Shown here: positions 10,207 through 22,288 of the stretch, one piece after another
How positions within the stretch are numbered: the first letter of the stretch is position 1
Layout of the letters: each line of letters begins with the position of its first letter
NCBI RefSeq assembly: GCF_932526225.1
Contig: NC_064045.1
Coordinates: 1,054,001-1,118,000 of the forward strand
From: Nematostella vectensis
Taxonomy: Eukaryota > Cnidaria > Anthozoa > Actiniaria > Edwardsiidae
DNA length: 64,000 nt
Direction of reading: 5' to 3'
Position numbers and translations under genes: made by a program
Notes under the pieces: model-generated
What the model was told of the DNA's origin: nothing
Seen by the model: only the letters and a program-made list of their open reading frames with translations
Databases searched by the model: none

Positions 10207-11135
10207 TTAAAAATGCATACTGCTAGTTTTGCCGCTGTTAATTTAACGTATACCATTGTCTGGTCTCGCAAATAAATAATAAGAGATACTTTATAAATTT
10301 CAATATATACAGAAATACTTTATATATAAATATAATATAAGAGTCGCCAGAGGGACCTTGAAGGCTTATCCAAAAATGTGCTTATTATACATGTACGACC
10401 TACTTTGGGTTTAGAAGTTTGTGAGAAGTAATTGAATATCTTATTCGGTTTTGATTCTCTGGTGTACTGACTAGTCCTGGTGCAGGTGCCAATGGCAAGA
10501 TTAGAAGAATTCTGGGCTCTTGTCAAAGTCGTATTCGTTTTTTTTTTTTTCGGTGTTTTGAATAGTCCACATGGTGTTCTTTGTTGAAGGGAAGTCTCAA
10601 AACTTCTGGGTTGGACCGCATGTGGTACTTCTAAGAGCCTCTCGAGAGAAAAAGCCTTATCTAGATTTTTTTGGTCCGTCCTGTCACGCCCAGGGCATGC
10701 ACAAACACGTGTGGGCCGCACCCACCATCACTTTTGTAATGGTCCCTCTTCCTTATCACAAGTCTGGTACTCTTAACATTATGTGGTGTCATGGAGTAAT
10801 GTACTCTTACATGAGAGAGAAAGCGTCTTTTGTTTTAATTTTATATTGAAACCTGTGTCAACAGGTGTAAAGTGTATTAACACTAGCTTTACACCTATAA
10901 AATATCAACAACTATCTGTGATAGAAGTGGCTGGCGTAATAACAGCTTGGCTTGCTTGAATCTGCCTTGTATTTGGCTAGAACTAGTTCTTTGATCTCGA
11001 ACGGGTAAAGGGGCCCATGCAGGTTATTTTTTTTCACGATATACACCTTATAATTATAATTGATGTCCATCGCAATCCCTGCTTCCTAAAGTTAGAGCCT
11101 AGTGCACCACTGGAGTCCAATGGACTCCGAGAAAT
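10207..11135 (+). repeat. Monomer 12, front H, core G
   Basis: 929 bp, GTGTCA tail. First front-H unit, with CTTATCCAAAAATG and GTCGCCAGAGGGACC. GAAGTAATTGAA is private. Frame open at 10571-10849. Core and tail nearly match units 9 and 13. Confidence 0.95.
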
Positions 11136-12064
11136 TTAAAAATGCATACTGCTAGTTTTGCCGCTGTTAATTTATCATATACCATTGTCTGGTCTCGCAA
11201 ATAAATAATAAGAGATACATTATATATTTCAATATATACAGAAATACTTTATATATTAATATAATATAAGAGTCGCCAGAGGGACCTTGAAGGCTTATCC
11301 AAAAATGTGCTTATTATACATGTACGACCTACTTTGGGTTTAGAAGTTTGTGAGAAGTCATTGAATATCTTATTCGGTTTTGATTCTCTGGTGTACTGAC
11401 TAGTCCTGGTGCAGGTGCCAATGGCAAGATTAGAAGAATTCTGGGCTCTTGTCAAAGTCGTATTCGTTTTTTTTTTTTCGGTGTTTTGAATAGTCCACAT
11501 GGTGTTCTTTGTTGAAGGGAAGTCTCAAAACTTCTGGGTTGGACCGCATGTGGTACTTCTAAGAGCCTCTCGAGAGAAAAAGCCTTATCTAGATTTTTTT
11601 GGTCCGTCCTGTCACGCCCAGGGCATGCACAAACACGTGTGGGCCGCACCCACCATCACTTTTGTAATGGTCCCTCTTCCTTATCACAAGTCTGGTACTC
11701 TTAACATTATGTGGTGTCATGGAGTAATGTACTCTTACATGAGAGAGAAAGCGTCTTTTGTTTTAATTTTATATTGAAACCTGTGTCAACAGGTGTAAAG
11801 TGTATTAACACTAGCTTTACACCTATAAAATATCAACAACTATCTGTGATAGAAGTGGCTGGCGTAATAACAGCTTGGCTTGCTTGAATCTGCCTTGTAT
11901 TTGGCTAGAACTAGTTCTTTGATCTCGAACGGGTAAAGGGGCCCATGCAGGTTATTTGTTTTTCACGATATACACCTTATAATTATAATTGATGTCCATC
12001 GCAATCCCTGCTTCCTAAAGTTAGAGCCTAGTGCACCACTGGAGTCCAATGGACTCCGAGAAAT
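11136..12064 (+). repeat. Monomer 13, front T joined to unit-12-like body, core G
   Basis: 929 bp, GTGTCA tail. The first 120 or so bases match the front-T class, then GTCGCCAGAGGGACC and the rest follow unit 12, so it looks like an extra copy of unit 12 with a swapped front. Frame open at 11499-11777. T-tract 2 reads TTTGTTTTTC. Confidence 0.95.
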
Positions 12065-12995
12065 TTAAAAATTCATACTGCTAGTTTTGCCGCTTTTAAT
12101 TTAACATATACCATTGTCTGGTCTTGCAAATAAATAATAAGAGATACTTTATACATTTCAATATATACAGAAATACTTTATATATTAATATAATATAAGA
12201 GTCTCCAGAGGGACTTTGAAGGCTGTTCCAAAAATGTGCTTATTATACATGTACGACCTACTTTGGGTTTAGAAGTTTGTGAGAAGTCATTGAATATCTT
12301 ATTCGGTTTTGATTTATCTGGTGTACTGACTAGTCCTGGTGCAGGTGCCAATGGCCAGATTAGAAGAGTTCTGGGCTCTTGTCAAAGTCGTATTCGTTTT
12401 TTATTTTTCGGTGTATTGAATAGTCCACATGGTGTTCTTTGTTAAAGGGAAGTCTCAAAACTTCTGGGTTGGACCGCATCTGGTACTTCTAAGAGCCTCT
12501 CGAGAGAACCAGCCTTATCTAGATTTTTTTGGTCCGTCCTGTCACGCCCAGGGCATGCACAAACACGTGTGGGACGCACCCACCATCACTTTTGTAATGG
12601 TCCCTCTTCCTTATCACAAGTCTGGTACTCTTAACATTATGTGGTGTCATGGAGTAATGTACTCTTACATGAGAGAGAAAGCGTCTTTTGTTTTAATTTT
12701 ATATTGAAACCTGAGTCAACAGGTGTAAAGTGTATTAACATTAGCTTTACACCTGTAAAATATCAGCAACTATCTGTGATAGAAGTGGCTGGCGTAAAGA
12801 CAGCTTGGCTTGCTTGAATCTCTGCCTTGTATTTGGATAGAACTAGTTCTTTGATCTCGAACGGGTAAAGGGGCCCATGCAGGTTATTTTTTTTCAAGAT
12901 ATACACCTTATAATTATAATTGATGTCCATCGCAATCCCTGCTTCCTAAAGTTAGAGCCTAGTGCACCACTCGAGTCCAATGGACTCCGAGAAAT
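12065..12995 (+). repeat. Monomer 14, front N, core G
   Basis: 931 bp, first GAGTCA tail; CGAGTCC at the end. CCGCTTTTAAT is shared with units 38 and 47. Upstream frame 12236-12445 and main frame 12429-12707 overlap. GACGCACCC and CATTAGC are private. Confidence 0.95.
12712..12718. promoter_or_regulatory. TGAGTCA motif (AP-1/GCN4-type), first occurrence
   Basis: A GTGTCA to GAGTCA change creates TGAGTCA, the consensus for AP-1 and GCN4-type bZIP factors, just before the main inverted repeat. By my count 31 of 69 complete units have this form, first in unit 14. Only the motif is seen; binding or function is not implied. Confidence 0.3.
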
Positions 12996-13925
12996 TTAAA
13001 AATTCCTACTGCTAGTTTTGCCGCTGTTAATTTAACATATACCATTGTCTGGTCTTGCAAATAAATAATGAGATACTTTATACATTTCAATATATACAGA
13101 AATACTTTATATATTAATATAATATAAGAGTCTCCAGAGGGACTTTGAAGGCTGTTCCAAAAATGTGCTTATTATACATGTACGACCTACTTTGGGTTTA
13201 GAAGTTTGTGAGAAGTCATTGAATATCTTATTCGGTTTTGATTTATCTGGTGTACTGACTAGTCCTGGTGCAGGTGCCAATGGCCAGATTAGAAGAGTTC
13301 TGGGCTCTTGTTAAAGTCGTATTCGTTTTTTTTTTCGGTGTATTGAATAGTCCACATGGTGTTCTTTGTTAAAGGGAAGTCTCAAAACTTCTGGGTTGGA
13401 CCGCATATGGTACTTCTAAGAGCCTCTCGAGAGAACCAGCCTTATCTAGATTTTTTTGGTCCGTCCAGTCACGCCCAGGGCATGCACAAACACGTGTGGG
13501 CCGCACCCCCCATCACTTTTGTAATGGTCCCTCCTCCTTATCACAAGTCTGCTACTCATAACATTATGTGGTGTCATGGAGTAATGTACTCTTACATGAG
13601 AGAGAAAGCGTCTTTTGTTTTAATTTTATATTGAAACCTGAGTCAACAGGTGTAAAGTGTATTAACACTAGCTTTACACCTGTAAAATATCAGCAACTAT
13701 CTGTGATAGAAGTGGCTGGCGTAAAGACAGCTTGGCTTGCTTGAATCTCTGCCTTGTATTTGGATAGAACTAGTTCTTTGATCTCGAACGGGTAAAGGGG
13801 CCCATGCAGGTTATTTTTTTTTTTCACGATATACACCTTATAATTATAATTGATGTCCATCGCAATCCCTGCTTCCTAAAGTTAGAGCCTAGTAGACCAC
13901 TGGAGTCCAATGGACTCCGAGAAAT
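12996..13925 (+). repeat. Monomer 15, front N variant, core S-like
   Basis: 930 bp, GAGTCA tail. TTCCTACTG and AATAATGAGATAC (three bases shorter than usual) are private. Core GCCGCACCCCCCATC lies between G and S. GTCCAGTCACG is private. Frame open at 13356-13634. TTAGAGCCTAGTAGACC at the end. Confidence 0.95.
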
Positions 13926-14854
13926 TTAAAAATTCATACTGCTAGTTTTGCCGCTGTTAATTTAACATATACCATTGTCTGGTCTTGCAAATAAATAATA
14001 AGAGATTCTTTATACATTTCAATATATACAGAAATACTTTGTATATTAATATAATATAAGAGTCTCTAGAGGGACTTTGAAGGCTGTTCCAAAAATGTGC
14101 TTATAATACATGTACGACCTACTTTGGGTTTAGAAGTTTGTGAGAAGTCATTGAATATCTTATTCGGTTTTGATTCTCTGGTGTACTGACTAGTCCTGGT
14201 GCAGGTGCCAATGGCCAGATTAGAAGAGTTCTGGGCTCTTGTCAAAGTCGTATTAGTTTTTTATTTTTCGGTGTATTGAATAGTCCACATGGTGTTCTTT
14301 GTTGAAGGGAAGTCTCAAAACTTCTGGGTTGGACCGCATATGGTACTTCTAAGAGCGTCTCGAGAGAACCAGCCTTATCTAGATTTTTTTGGTCCGTCCT
14401 GTCACGCCCAGGGCATGCACAAACACGTATGGGCCGCACCCACCATCACTTTTGTAATGGTCCCTCTTCCTTATCACAAGTCTGGTACTCTTAACATTAT
14501 GTGGTGTCATGGAGTAATGTACTCTTACATGAGAGAGAAAGCGTCTTTTGTTTTAATTTTATATTGAAACCTGTGTCAACAGGTGTAAAGTGTATTAACA
14601 CTAGCTTTACACCTATAAAATATCAACAACTATCTGTGATAGAAGTGGCTGGCGTAATGACAGCTTGGCTTGCTTGAATCTGCCTTGTATTTGGCTAGAA
14701 CTAGTTCTTTGATCTCGAACGGGTAAAGGGGCCCATGCAGGTTTTTTTTTTTTCACGCTATACACCTTATAATTATAATTGATGTCCATCGCAATCCCTG
14801 CTTCCTGAAGTTAGAGCCTAGTGCACCACTGGAGTCCAATGGACTCCGGGAAAT
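13926..14854 (+). repeat. Monomer 16, front N, core G
   Basis: 929 bp, GTGTCA tail. CACGTATGG destroys the CACGTG core. CTCTAGAGGG, TTATAATACATG and GTATTAGTTT are shared with units 25 and 51. Frame open at 14289-14567. Confidence 0.95.
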
Positions 14855-15782
14855 TTAAAAATTCATACTGCTAGTTTTGCCGCTGTTAATTTACCATATA
14901 CCATTGTCTGGTCTTGCAAATAAATAATAAGAGATACTTTATACATTTCAATATATACAGAAATACTTTGTATATTAATATAATATAAGAGTCTCCAGAG
15001 GGACTTTGAAGGCTGTTCCAAAAATGTGCTTATTATACATGTACGACCTACTTTGGGTTTAGAAGTTTGTGAGAAGTCATTGAATATCTTATTCGGTTTT
15101 GATTCTCTGGTGTACTGACTAGTCCTGGTGCAGGTGCCAATGGCCAGATTAGAAGAGTTCTGGGCTCTTGTCAAAGTCGTATTCGTTTTTTTTTTTCGGT
15201 GTATTGAATAGTCCACATGGTGTTCTTTGTTGAAGGGAAGTCTCAAAACTTCTGGGTTGGACCGCATATGGTACTTCTAAGAGCCTCTCGAGAGACCAAG
15301 ACTTATCTAGATCTTTTTGGTCCGTCCTGTCACGCCCAGGGCATGCACAAACACGTGTGGGCCTCACCCCCCATCACTTTTGTAATGGTCCCTCTTCCTT
15401 ATCACCAGTCTGCTACTCATAACATTATGTGGTGTCATGGAGTAATGTACTCTTACATGAGAGAGAAAGCGTCTTTTGTTTTAATTTTATATTGAAACCT
15501 GTGTCAACAGGTGTAAAGTGTATTAACACTAGCTTTACACCTATAAAATATCAACAACTATCTGTGATAGAAGTGGCTGGCGTAATGACAGCTTGGCTTG
15601 CTTGAATCTGCCTTGTATTTGGCTAGAACTAGTTCTTTGATCTCGAACGGGTAAAGGGGCCCATGCAGGTTTTTTTTTTTTCACGCTATACACCTTATAA
15701 TTATAATTGATGTCCATCGCAATCCCTGTTTCCTAAAGTTAGAGCCTAGTGCACCACTGGATTTCAATGGACTCCGAGAAAT
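14855..15782 (+). repeat. Monomer 17, front N variant (ACCAT), core S
   Basis: 928 bp, GTGTCA tail, GGATTTC end. GAGACCAAGACTTATCTAGATC is a cluster of private changes in the frame (open at 15217-15495), together with TCACCAGTC. T-tract 2 is long with CACGCTATAC. Confidence 0.95.
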
Positions 15783-16714
15783 TTAAAAATTCATACTGCT
15801 AGTTTTGCCGCTGTTAATTTAACATATACCATTGTCTGGTCTTGCAAATAAATAATAAGAGATACTTTATACATTTCAATATATACAGAAATACTTTGTA
15901 TATTAATATAATATAAGAGTCTCCAGAGGGACTTTGAAGGCTGTTCCAAAAATGTGCTTCTTATACATGTACGACCTACTTTGGGTTTAGAAGTTTGTGA
16001 GAAGTCATTGAATATCTTATTCGGTTTTGATTTATCTGGTGTACTGACTAGTCCTGGTTCAGGTGCCAATGGCCAGATTAGAAGAGTTCTGGGCTCTTGT
16101 CAAAGTCGTGTTAGTTTTTTTATTTTTCGGTGTATTGAATAGTCCACATGGTGTTCTTTGTTGAAGGGAAGTCTCAAAACTTCTGGGTTGGACCGCATAT
16201 GGTACTTCTAAGAGCCTCTCGAGAGAACAAGCCTTATCTAGATTTTTTTGGTCCGTCCTGTCACGCCCAGGGCATGCACAAACACGTGTGGGCCTCACCC
16301 CCAATCATTTTTGTAATGGTCCCTCTTCCTTATCACAAGTCTGCTACTCATAACATTATGTGGTGTCATGGAGTAATGTACTCTTACATGAGAGAGAAAG
16401 CGTCTTTTGTTTTAATTTTATATTGAAACCTGAGTCAACAGGTGTAAAGTGTATTAACACTAGCTTTACACCTGTAAAATATCAGCAACTATCTGTGATA
16501 GAAGTGGCTGGCGTAAAGACAGCTTGGCTTGCTTGAACCTCTGCCTTGTATTTGGATAGAACTAGTTCTTTGATCTCGAACGGGTAAATGGGCCCATGCA
16601 GGCTATTTTTTTTCACGATATACACCTTATAATTATAATTGATGTCCACCGCAATCCCTGCTTCCTAAAGTTAGAGCCTAGTGCACCACTGGAGTCCAAT
16701 GGACACCGAGAAAT
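15783..16714 (+). repeat. Monomer 18, front N, core S
   Basis: 932 bp, GAGTCA tail. GTGCTTCTTATAC, TGGTTCAGGTG and GTCGTGTTAG are private. An upstream frame at 15954-16142 ends just before the main frame, which is open at 16148-16426. GGACACCGAG weakens the end inverted repeat. Confidence 0.95.
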
Positions 16715-17640
16715 TTAAAAATTCATACTGCTAGTTTTGCCGCTGTTAATTTATCATATACCATTGTCTGGTCTCGCAAATAAATAATAAGAGATACATT
16801 ATATATTTCAATATATACAGAAATACTTTATATATTAATATAATATAAGAGTCTCCAGAGGGACTTTGAAGGCTGTTCCAAAACTGTGCTTATTATACAT
16901 GTACGACCTACTTTGGGTTTAGAAGTTTGTGAGAAGTCATTGAATATCTTATTCGGTTTTGATTCTCTGGTTACTGACAAGTCCTGGTGCAGGTGCTAAT
17001 GGCCAGATTAGAAGAGTTCTGGGCTCTTGTCAAAGTCGTATTCGTTTTTTTTTTTCGGTGTTTTTAATAGTCCACATGGTGTTCTTTGTTGAAGGGAAGT
17101 CTCAAAACTTCTGGGTTGGACCGCATGTGGTACTTCTAAGAGCCTCTCGAGAGAACAAGCCTTATCTAGATTTTTTGGTCCGTCCTGTCACGCCCAGGGC
17201 ATGCACAAACACGTGTGGGCCGCACCCACCATCACTTTTGTAATGGTCCCTCTTCCTTATCACAAGTCTGGTACTCTTAACATTATGTGGTGTCATAGAG
17301 TAATGTACTCTTACATGAGAGAGAAAGCGTCTTTTGTTTTAATTTTATATTGAAACCTGCGTCAACAGGTGTAAAGTGTATTAACACTAGCTTTACACCT
17401 ATAAAATATCAACAACTATCTGTGATAGAAGTGGCTGGCGTAATGACAGCTTGGCTTGCTTGAATCTCTGCCTTGTATTTGGCTAGAACTAGTTCTTTGA
17501 TCTCGAACGGGTAAAGGGGCCCATGCAGGTTTTTTTTTTCACGCTATACACCTTATAATTATAATTGATGTCCATCGCAATCCCTGTTTCCTAAAGTTAG
17601 AGCCTAGTGCACCACTGGATTTCAAAGGACTCCGAGAAAT
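16715..17640 (+). repeat. Monomer 19, front T-like with TTCAT, core G, frame broken
   Basis: 926 bp. Six T instead of seven in the frame gives a frameshift. GTTTTTAATAG replaces GTTTTGAATAG, which with the local T-tract length joins the upstream frame to the main one (16959-17243, no ATG at its start). Tail reads GCGTCAAC, and GTCATAGAG is a G-to-A change. Confidence 0.95.
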
Positions 17641-18569
17641 TTAAAAATTCATACTGCTAGTTTTGCCGCTGTTAATTTAACATATACCATTGTCTGGTCT
17701 TGCAAATAAATAATAAGAGATACTTTATACATTTCAATATATACAGAAATACTTTGTATATTAATATAATATAAGAGTCTCCAGAGGGACTTTGAAGGCT
17801 GTTCCAAAAATGTGCTTATTATACATGTACGACCTACTTTGGGTTTAGAAGTTTGTGAGAAGTCATTGAATATCTTATTCGGTTTTGATTCTCTGGTTAC
17901 TGACAAGTCCTGGTGCAGGTGCCAATGGCCAGATTAGAAGAATTCTGGGCTCTTGTCAAAGTCGTATTCGTTTTTTATTTTTCGGTGTATTGAATAGTCC
18001 ACATAGTGTTCTTTGTTGAAGGGAAGTCTCAAAACTTTTGGGTTGGACCGCATATGGTACTTCTAAGAGCCTCTCGAGAGAACCAGCCTTATCTAGATTT
18101 TTTTGGTCCGTCCTGTCACGCCCAGGGCATGCACAAACACGTGAGGGCACCAGCCCCCATCACTTTTGTAATGGTCCTTCTTCCTTATCACAAGTCTGCT
18201 ACTCATAACATTATGTGGTGTCATGGAATAATGTACTCTAACATGAGAGAGAAAGCGTCTTTTGTTTTCATTTTATATTGAAACCTGTGTCAACAGGTGT
18301 AAAGTGTATTAACACTAGCTTTACACCTGTAAAATATCAGCAACTATCTGTGATAGAAGTGGCTGGCGTAAAGACAGCTTGGCTTGCTTGAATCTCTGCC
18401 TTGTATTTGGCTAGAACTAGTTCTTTGATCTCGAACGGGTAAAGAGGCCCATGCAGGATATTTTTTTTCACGATATACACCTTATAATTATAATTGATGT
18501 CCATCGCAATCCCTGCTTCCTAAAGTTAGAGCCTAGTGCACCACTGGATTTCAATGGACTCCGAGAAAT
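17641..18569 (+). repeat. Monomer 20, front N, core R
   Basis: 929 bp, GTGTCA tail, GGATTTC end. The front matches unit 22, while GAGAACCAGCC and GTCATGGAATAATG set it apart. ATA at frame start; open at 18003-18281. Units 20 and 22 are 1857 bp apart and much alike. Confidence 0.95.
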
Positions 18570-19497
18570 TTAAAAATGCATACTGCTAGTTTTGCCGCTG
18601 TTAATTTAACGTATACCATTGTCTGGTCTCGCAAATAAATAATAAGATATACTTTATAAATTTCAATATATACAGAAATACTTTATATATAAATATAATA
18701 TAAGAGTCGCCAGAGGGACCTTGAAGGCTTATCCAAAAATGTGCTTATTATACATGTACGACCTACTTTGGGTTTAGAAGTTTGTGAGAAGTCATTGAAT
18801 ATCTTATTCGGTTTTGATTCTCTGGTGTACTGACTAGTCCTGGTGCAGGTGCCAATAGCAAGATTAGAAGAATTCTGGGCTCTTGTCAAAGTCGTATTCG
18901 TTTTTTATTTTTCGGTGTATTGAATAGTCCACATAGTGTTCTTTGTTGAAGGGAAGTCTCAAAACTTCTGGGTTGGACCGCATATGGTACTTCTAAGAGC
19001 CTTTCGAGAGAACAAGCCTTATCTAGATTTTTTTGGTCCGTCCTGTCACGCCCAGGGCATGCACAAACACGTGTGGGCCTCACCCCCCATCACTTTTGTA
19101 ATGGTCCCTCTTCCTTATCACAAGTCTGCTACTCATAACATTATGTGGTGTCATGGAGTAATGTACTCTTACATGAGAGAGAAAGCGTCTTTTGTTTTAA
19201 TTTATATTGAAACCTGTGTCAACAGGTGTAAAGTGTATTAACACTAGCTTTACACCTATAAAATATCAACAACTATCTGTGATAGAAGTGGCTGGCGTAA
19301 TGACAGCTTGGCTTGCTTAAATCTCTGCCTTGTATTTGGCTAGAACTAGTTCTTTGATCTCGAACGGGTAAAGGGGCCCATGCAGGTTTTTTTTTTCACG
19401 CTATACACCTTATAATTATAATTGATGTCCATCGCAATCCCTGTTTCCTAAAGTTAGAGCCTAGTGCACCACTGGATTTCAATGGACTGCGAGAAAT
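18570..19497 (+). repeat. Monomer 21, front H, core S
   Basis: 928 bp, GTGTCA tail, GGATTTC end. GCCTTTCGAG breaks the CTCTCGAGAG palindrome and is shared with units 37 and 46, as is CCAATAGCAAG. A lost T near the frame end lets the frame run on to 19241. ATA at frame start. Confidence 0.95.
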
Positions 19498-20426
19498 TTA
19501 AAAATTCATACTGCTAGTTTTGCCGCTGTTAATTTAACATATACCATTGTCTGGTCTTGCAAATAAATAATAAGAGATACTTTATACATTTCAATATATA
19601 CAGAAATACTTTGTATATTAATATAATATAAGAGTCTCCAGAGGGACTTTGAAGGCTGTTCCAAAAATGTGCTTATTATACATGTACGACCTACTTTGGG
19701 TTTAGAAGTTTGTGAGAAGTCATTGAATATCTTATTCGGTTTTGATTCTCTGGTTACTGACAAGTCCTGGTGCAGGTGCCAATGGCCAGATTAGAAGAAT
19801 TCTGGGCTCTTGTCAAAGTCGTATTCGTTTTTTATTTTTCGGTGTATTGAATAGTCCACATAGTGTTCTTTGTTGAAGGGAAGTCTCAAAACTTTTGGGT
19901 TGGACCGCATATGGTACTTCTAAGAGCCTCTCGAGAGAACAAGCCTTATCTAGATTTTTTTGGTCCGTCCTGTCACGCCCAGGGCATGCACAAACACGTG
20001 AGGGCACCAGCCCCCATCACTTTTGTAATGGTCCTTCTTCCTTATCACAAGTCTGCTACTCATAACATTATGTGGTGTCATGGAGTAATGTACTCTAACA
20101 TGAGAGAGAAAGCGTCTTTTGTTTTCATTTTATATTGAAACCTGTGTCAACAGGTGTAAAGTGTATTAACACTAGCTTTACACCTGTAAAATATCAGCAA
20201 CTATCTGTGATAGAAGTGGCTGGCGTAAAGACAGCTTGGCTTGCTTGAATCTCTGCCTTGTATTTGGCTAGAACTAGTTCTTTGATCTCGAACGGGTAAA
20301 GGGGCCCATGCAGGATATTTTTTTTCACGATATACACCTTATAATTATAATTGATGTCCATCGCAATCCCTGCTTCCTAAAGTTAGAGCCTAGTGCACCA
20401 CTGGATTTCAATGGACTCCGAGAAAT
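19498..20426 (+). repeat. Monomer 22, front N, core R
   Basis: 929 bp, GTGTCA tail, GGATTTC end. Near-copy of unit 20. ATA at frame start; open at 19860-20138 with TTTTCATTTTATATTG at the frame end. Confidence 0.95.
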
Positions 20427-21355
20427 TTAAAAATGCATACTGCTAGTTTTGCCGCTGTTAATTTAACGTATACCATTGTCTGGTCTCGCAAATAAATAAT
20501 AAGAGATACATTATATATTTCAATATATACAGAAATACTTTATATGTTAATATAATATAAGAGTCTCCAGAGGGACTTTGAAGGCTGTTCCAAAACTGTG
20601 CTTATTATACATGTACGACCTACTTTGGGTTTAGAAGTTTGTGAGAAGTCATTGAATATCTTATTCGGTTTTGATTCTCTGGTTACTGACAAGTCCTGGT
20701 GCAGGTGCCAATGGCCAGATTAGAAGAATTCTGGGCTCTTGTCAAAGTCGTATTCGTTTTTTATTTTTCGGTGTATTGAATAGTCCACATAGTGTTCTTT
20801 GTTGAAGGGAAGTCTCAAAACTTCTGGGTTGGACCGCATATGGTACTTTTAAGAGCCTCTCGAGAGAACAAGCCTTATCTAGATTTTTTTGGTCCGTCCT
20901 GTCACGCCCAGGGCATGCACAAACACGTGAGGGCACCAACCCCCATCACTTTTGTAATGGTCCTTCTTCCTTATCACAAGTCTGCTACTCATAACATTAT
21001 GTGGTGTCATGGAGTAATGTACTCTTACATGAGAGAGAAAGCGTCTTTTGTTTTAATTTTATATTGAAACCTGAGTCAACAGGTGTAAAGTGTATTAACA
21101 CTAGCTTTACACCTGTAAAATATCAGCAACTATCTGTGATAGAAGTGGCTGGCGTAAAGACAGCTTGGCTTGCTTGAATCTCTGCCTTGTATTTGGATAG
21201 AACTAGTTCTTTGATCTCGAACGGGTAAAGGGGCCCATGCAGGTTATTTTTTTTCAAGATATACACCTTATAATTATAATTGATGTCCATCGCAATCCCT
21301 GCTTCCTAAAGTTAGAGCCTAGTGCACCACTCGAGTCCAATGGACTCCGAGAAAT
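20427..21355 (+). repeat. Monomer 23, front H, core R variant
   Basis: 929 bp, GAGTCA tail, CGAGTCC end. Core CACCAACCCCCATC and ACTTTTAAGAG are shared only with unit 49, which lies 23,939 bp downstream. Front H is joined to TCTCGCAAAT, unlike other H units of the right half. ATA at frame start; open at 20789-21067. Confidence 0.95.
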
Positions 21356-22288
21356 TTAAAAATTCATACTGCTAGTTTTGCCGCTGTTAATTTAACATAT
21401 ACCATTGTCTGGTCTTGCAAATAAATAATAAGAGATACTTTATACATTTCAATATATACAGAAATACTTTATATATTAATATAATATAAGAGTCTCCAGA
21501 GGGACTTTGAAGGCTGTTCCAAAAATGTGCTTATTATACATGTACGACCTACTTTGGGTTTAGAAGTTTGTGAGAAGTCATTGAATATCTTATTCGGTTT
21601 TGATTTATCTGGTGTACTGACTAGTCCTGGTGCAGGTGCCAATGGCCAGATTAGAAGAGTTCTGGGCTCTTGTTAAAGTCGTATTCGTTTTTTTATTTTT
21701 CGGTGTATTGAATAGTCCACATGGTGTTCTTTGTTAAAGGGAAGTCTCAAAACTTCTGGGTTGGACCGCATATGGTACTTCTAAGAGCCTCTCGAGAGAA
21801 CCAGCCTTATCTAGATTTTTTTGGTCCGTCCTGTCACGCCCAGGGCATGCACAAACACGTGTGGGCCTCACCCCCCATCACTTTTGTAATGGTCCCTCCT
21901 CCTTACCACAAGTCTGCTACTCATAACATTATGTGGTGTCATGGAGTAATGTACTCTTACATGAGAGAGAAAGCGTCTTTTGTTTTAATTTTATATTGAA
22001 ACCTGAGTCAACAGGTGTAAAGTGTATTAACACTAGCTTTACACCTGTAAAATATGAGCAACTATCTGTGATAGAAGTGGCTGGCGTAAAGGCAGCTTGG
22101 CTTGCTTGAATCTCTGCCTTGTATTTGGATAGAACTAGTTCTTTGATCTCGAACGGGTAAAGGGGCCCATGCAGGTTATTTTTTTTTCACGATATACACC
22201 TTATAATTATAATTGATGTCCATCGCAATCCCTGCTTCCTAAAGTTAGAGCTTAGTAGACCACTGGAGTCCAATGGACTCCGAGAAAT
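21356..22288 (+). repeat. Monomer 24, front N, core S
   Basis: 933 bp, GAGTCA tail with TATGAGCAAC and AAAGGCAGC. CTTGTTAAAGTCG precedes the T7-A-T5 tract. CTTACCACAAG is private. Frame open at 21721-21999. Counterpart of unit 50. Confidence 0.95.

Larger units (their letters stand above)
2785..11135 (+). repeat. Three-monomer higher-order repeat, about 2.78 kb, three copies
   Basis: Units 4-6, 7-9 and 10-12 form three blocks of 2783, 2780 and 2788 bp. The first unit of each (4, 7, 10) has a P-like core, T-tract followed by GGTG without the usual C, and TACGATATAC in place of CACGATATAC. The second (5, 8, 11) is R-core with front C, TTGTTTGG and CAGCAATAC. The third is P in the first block and G in the other two, so the pattern is imperfect. 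Unit 13 looks like an extra copy of unit 12. Confidence 0.75.
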
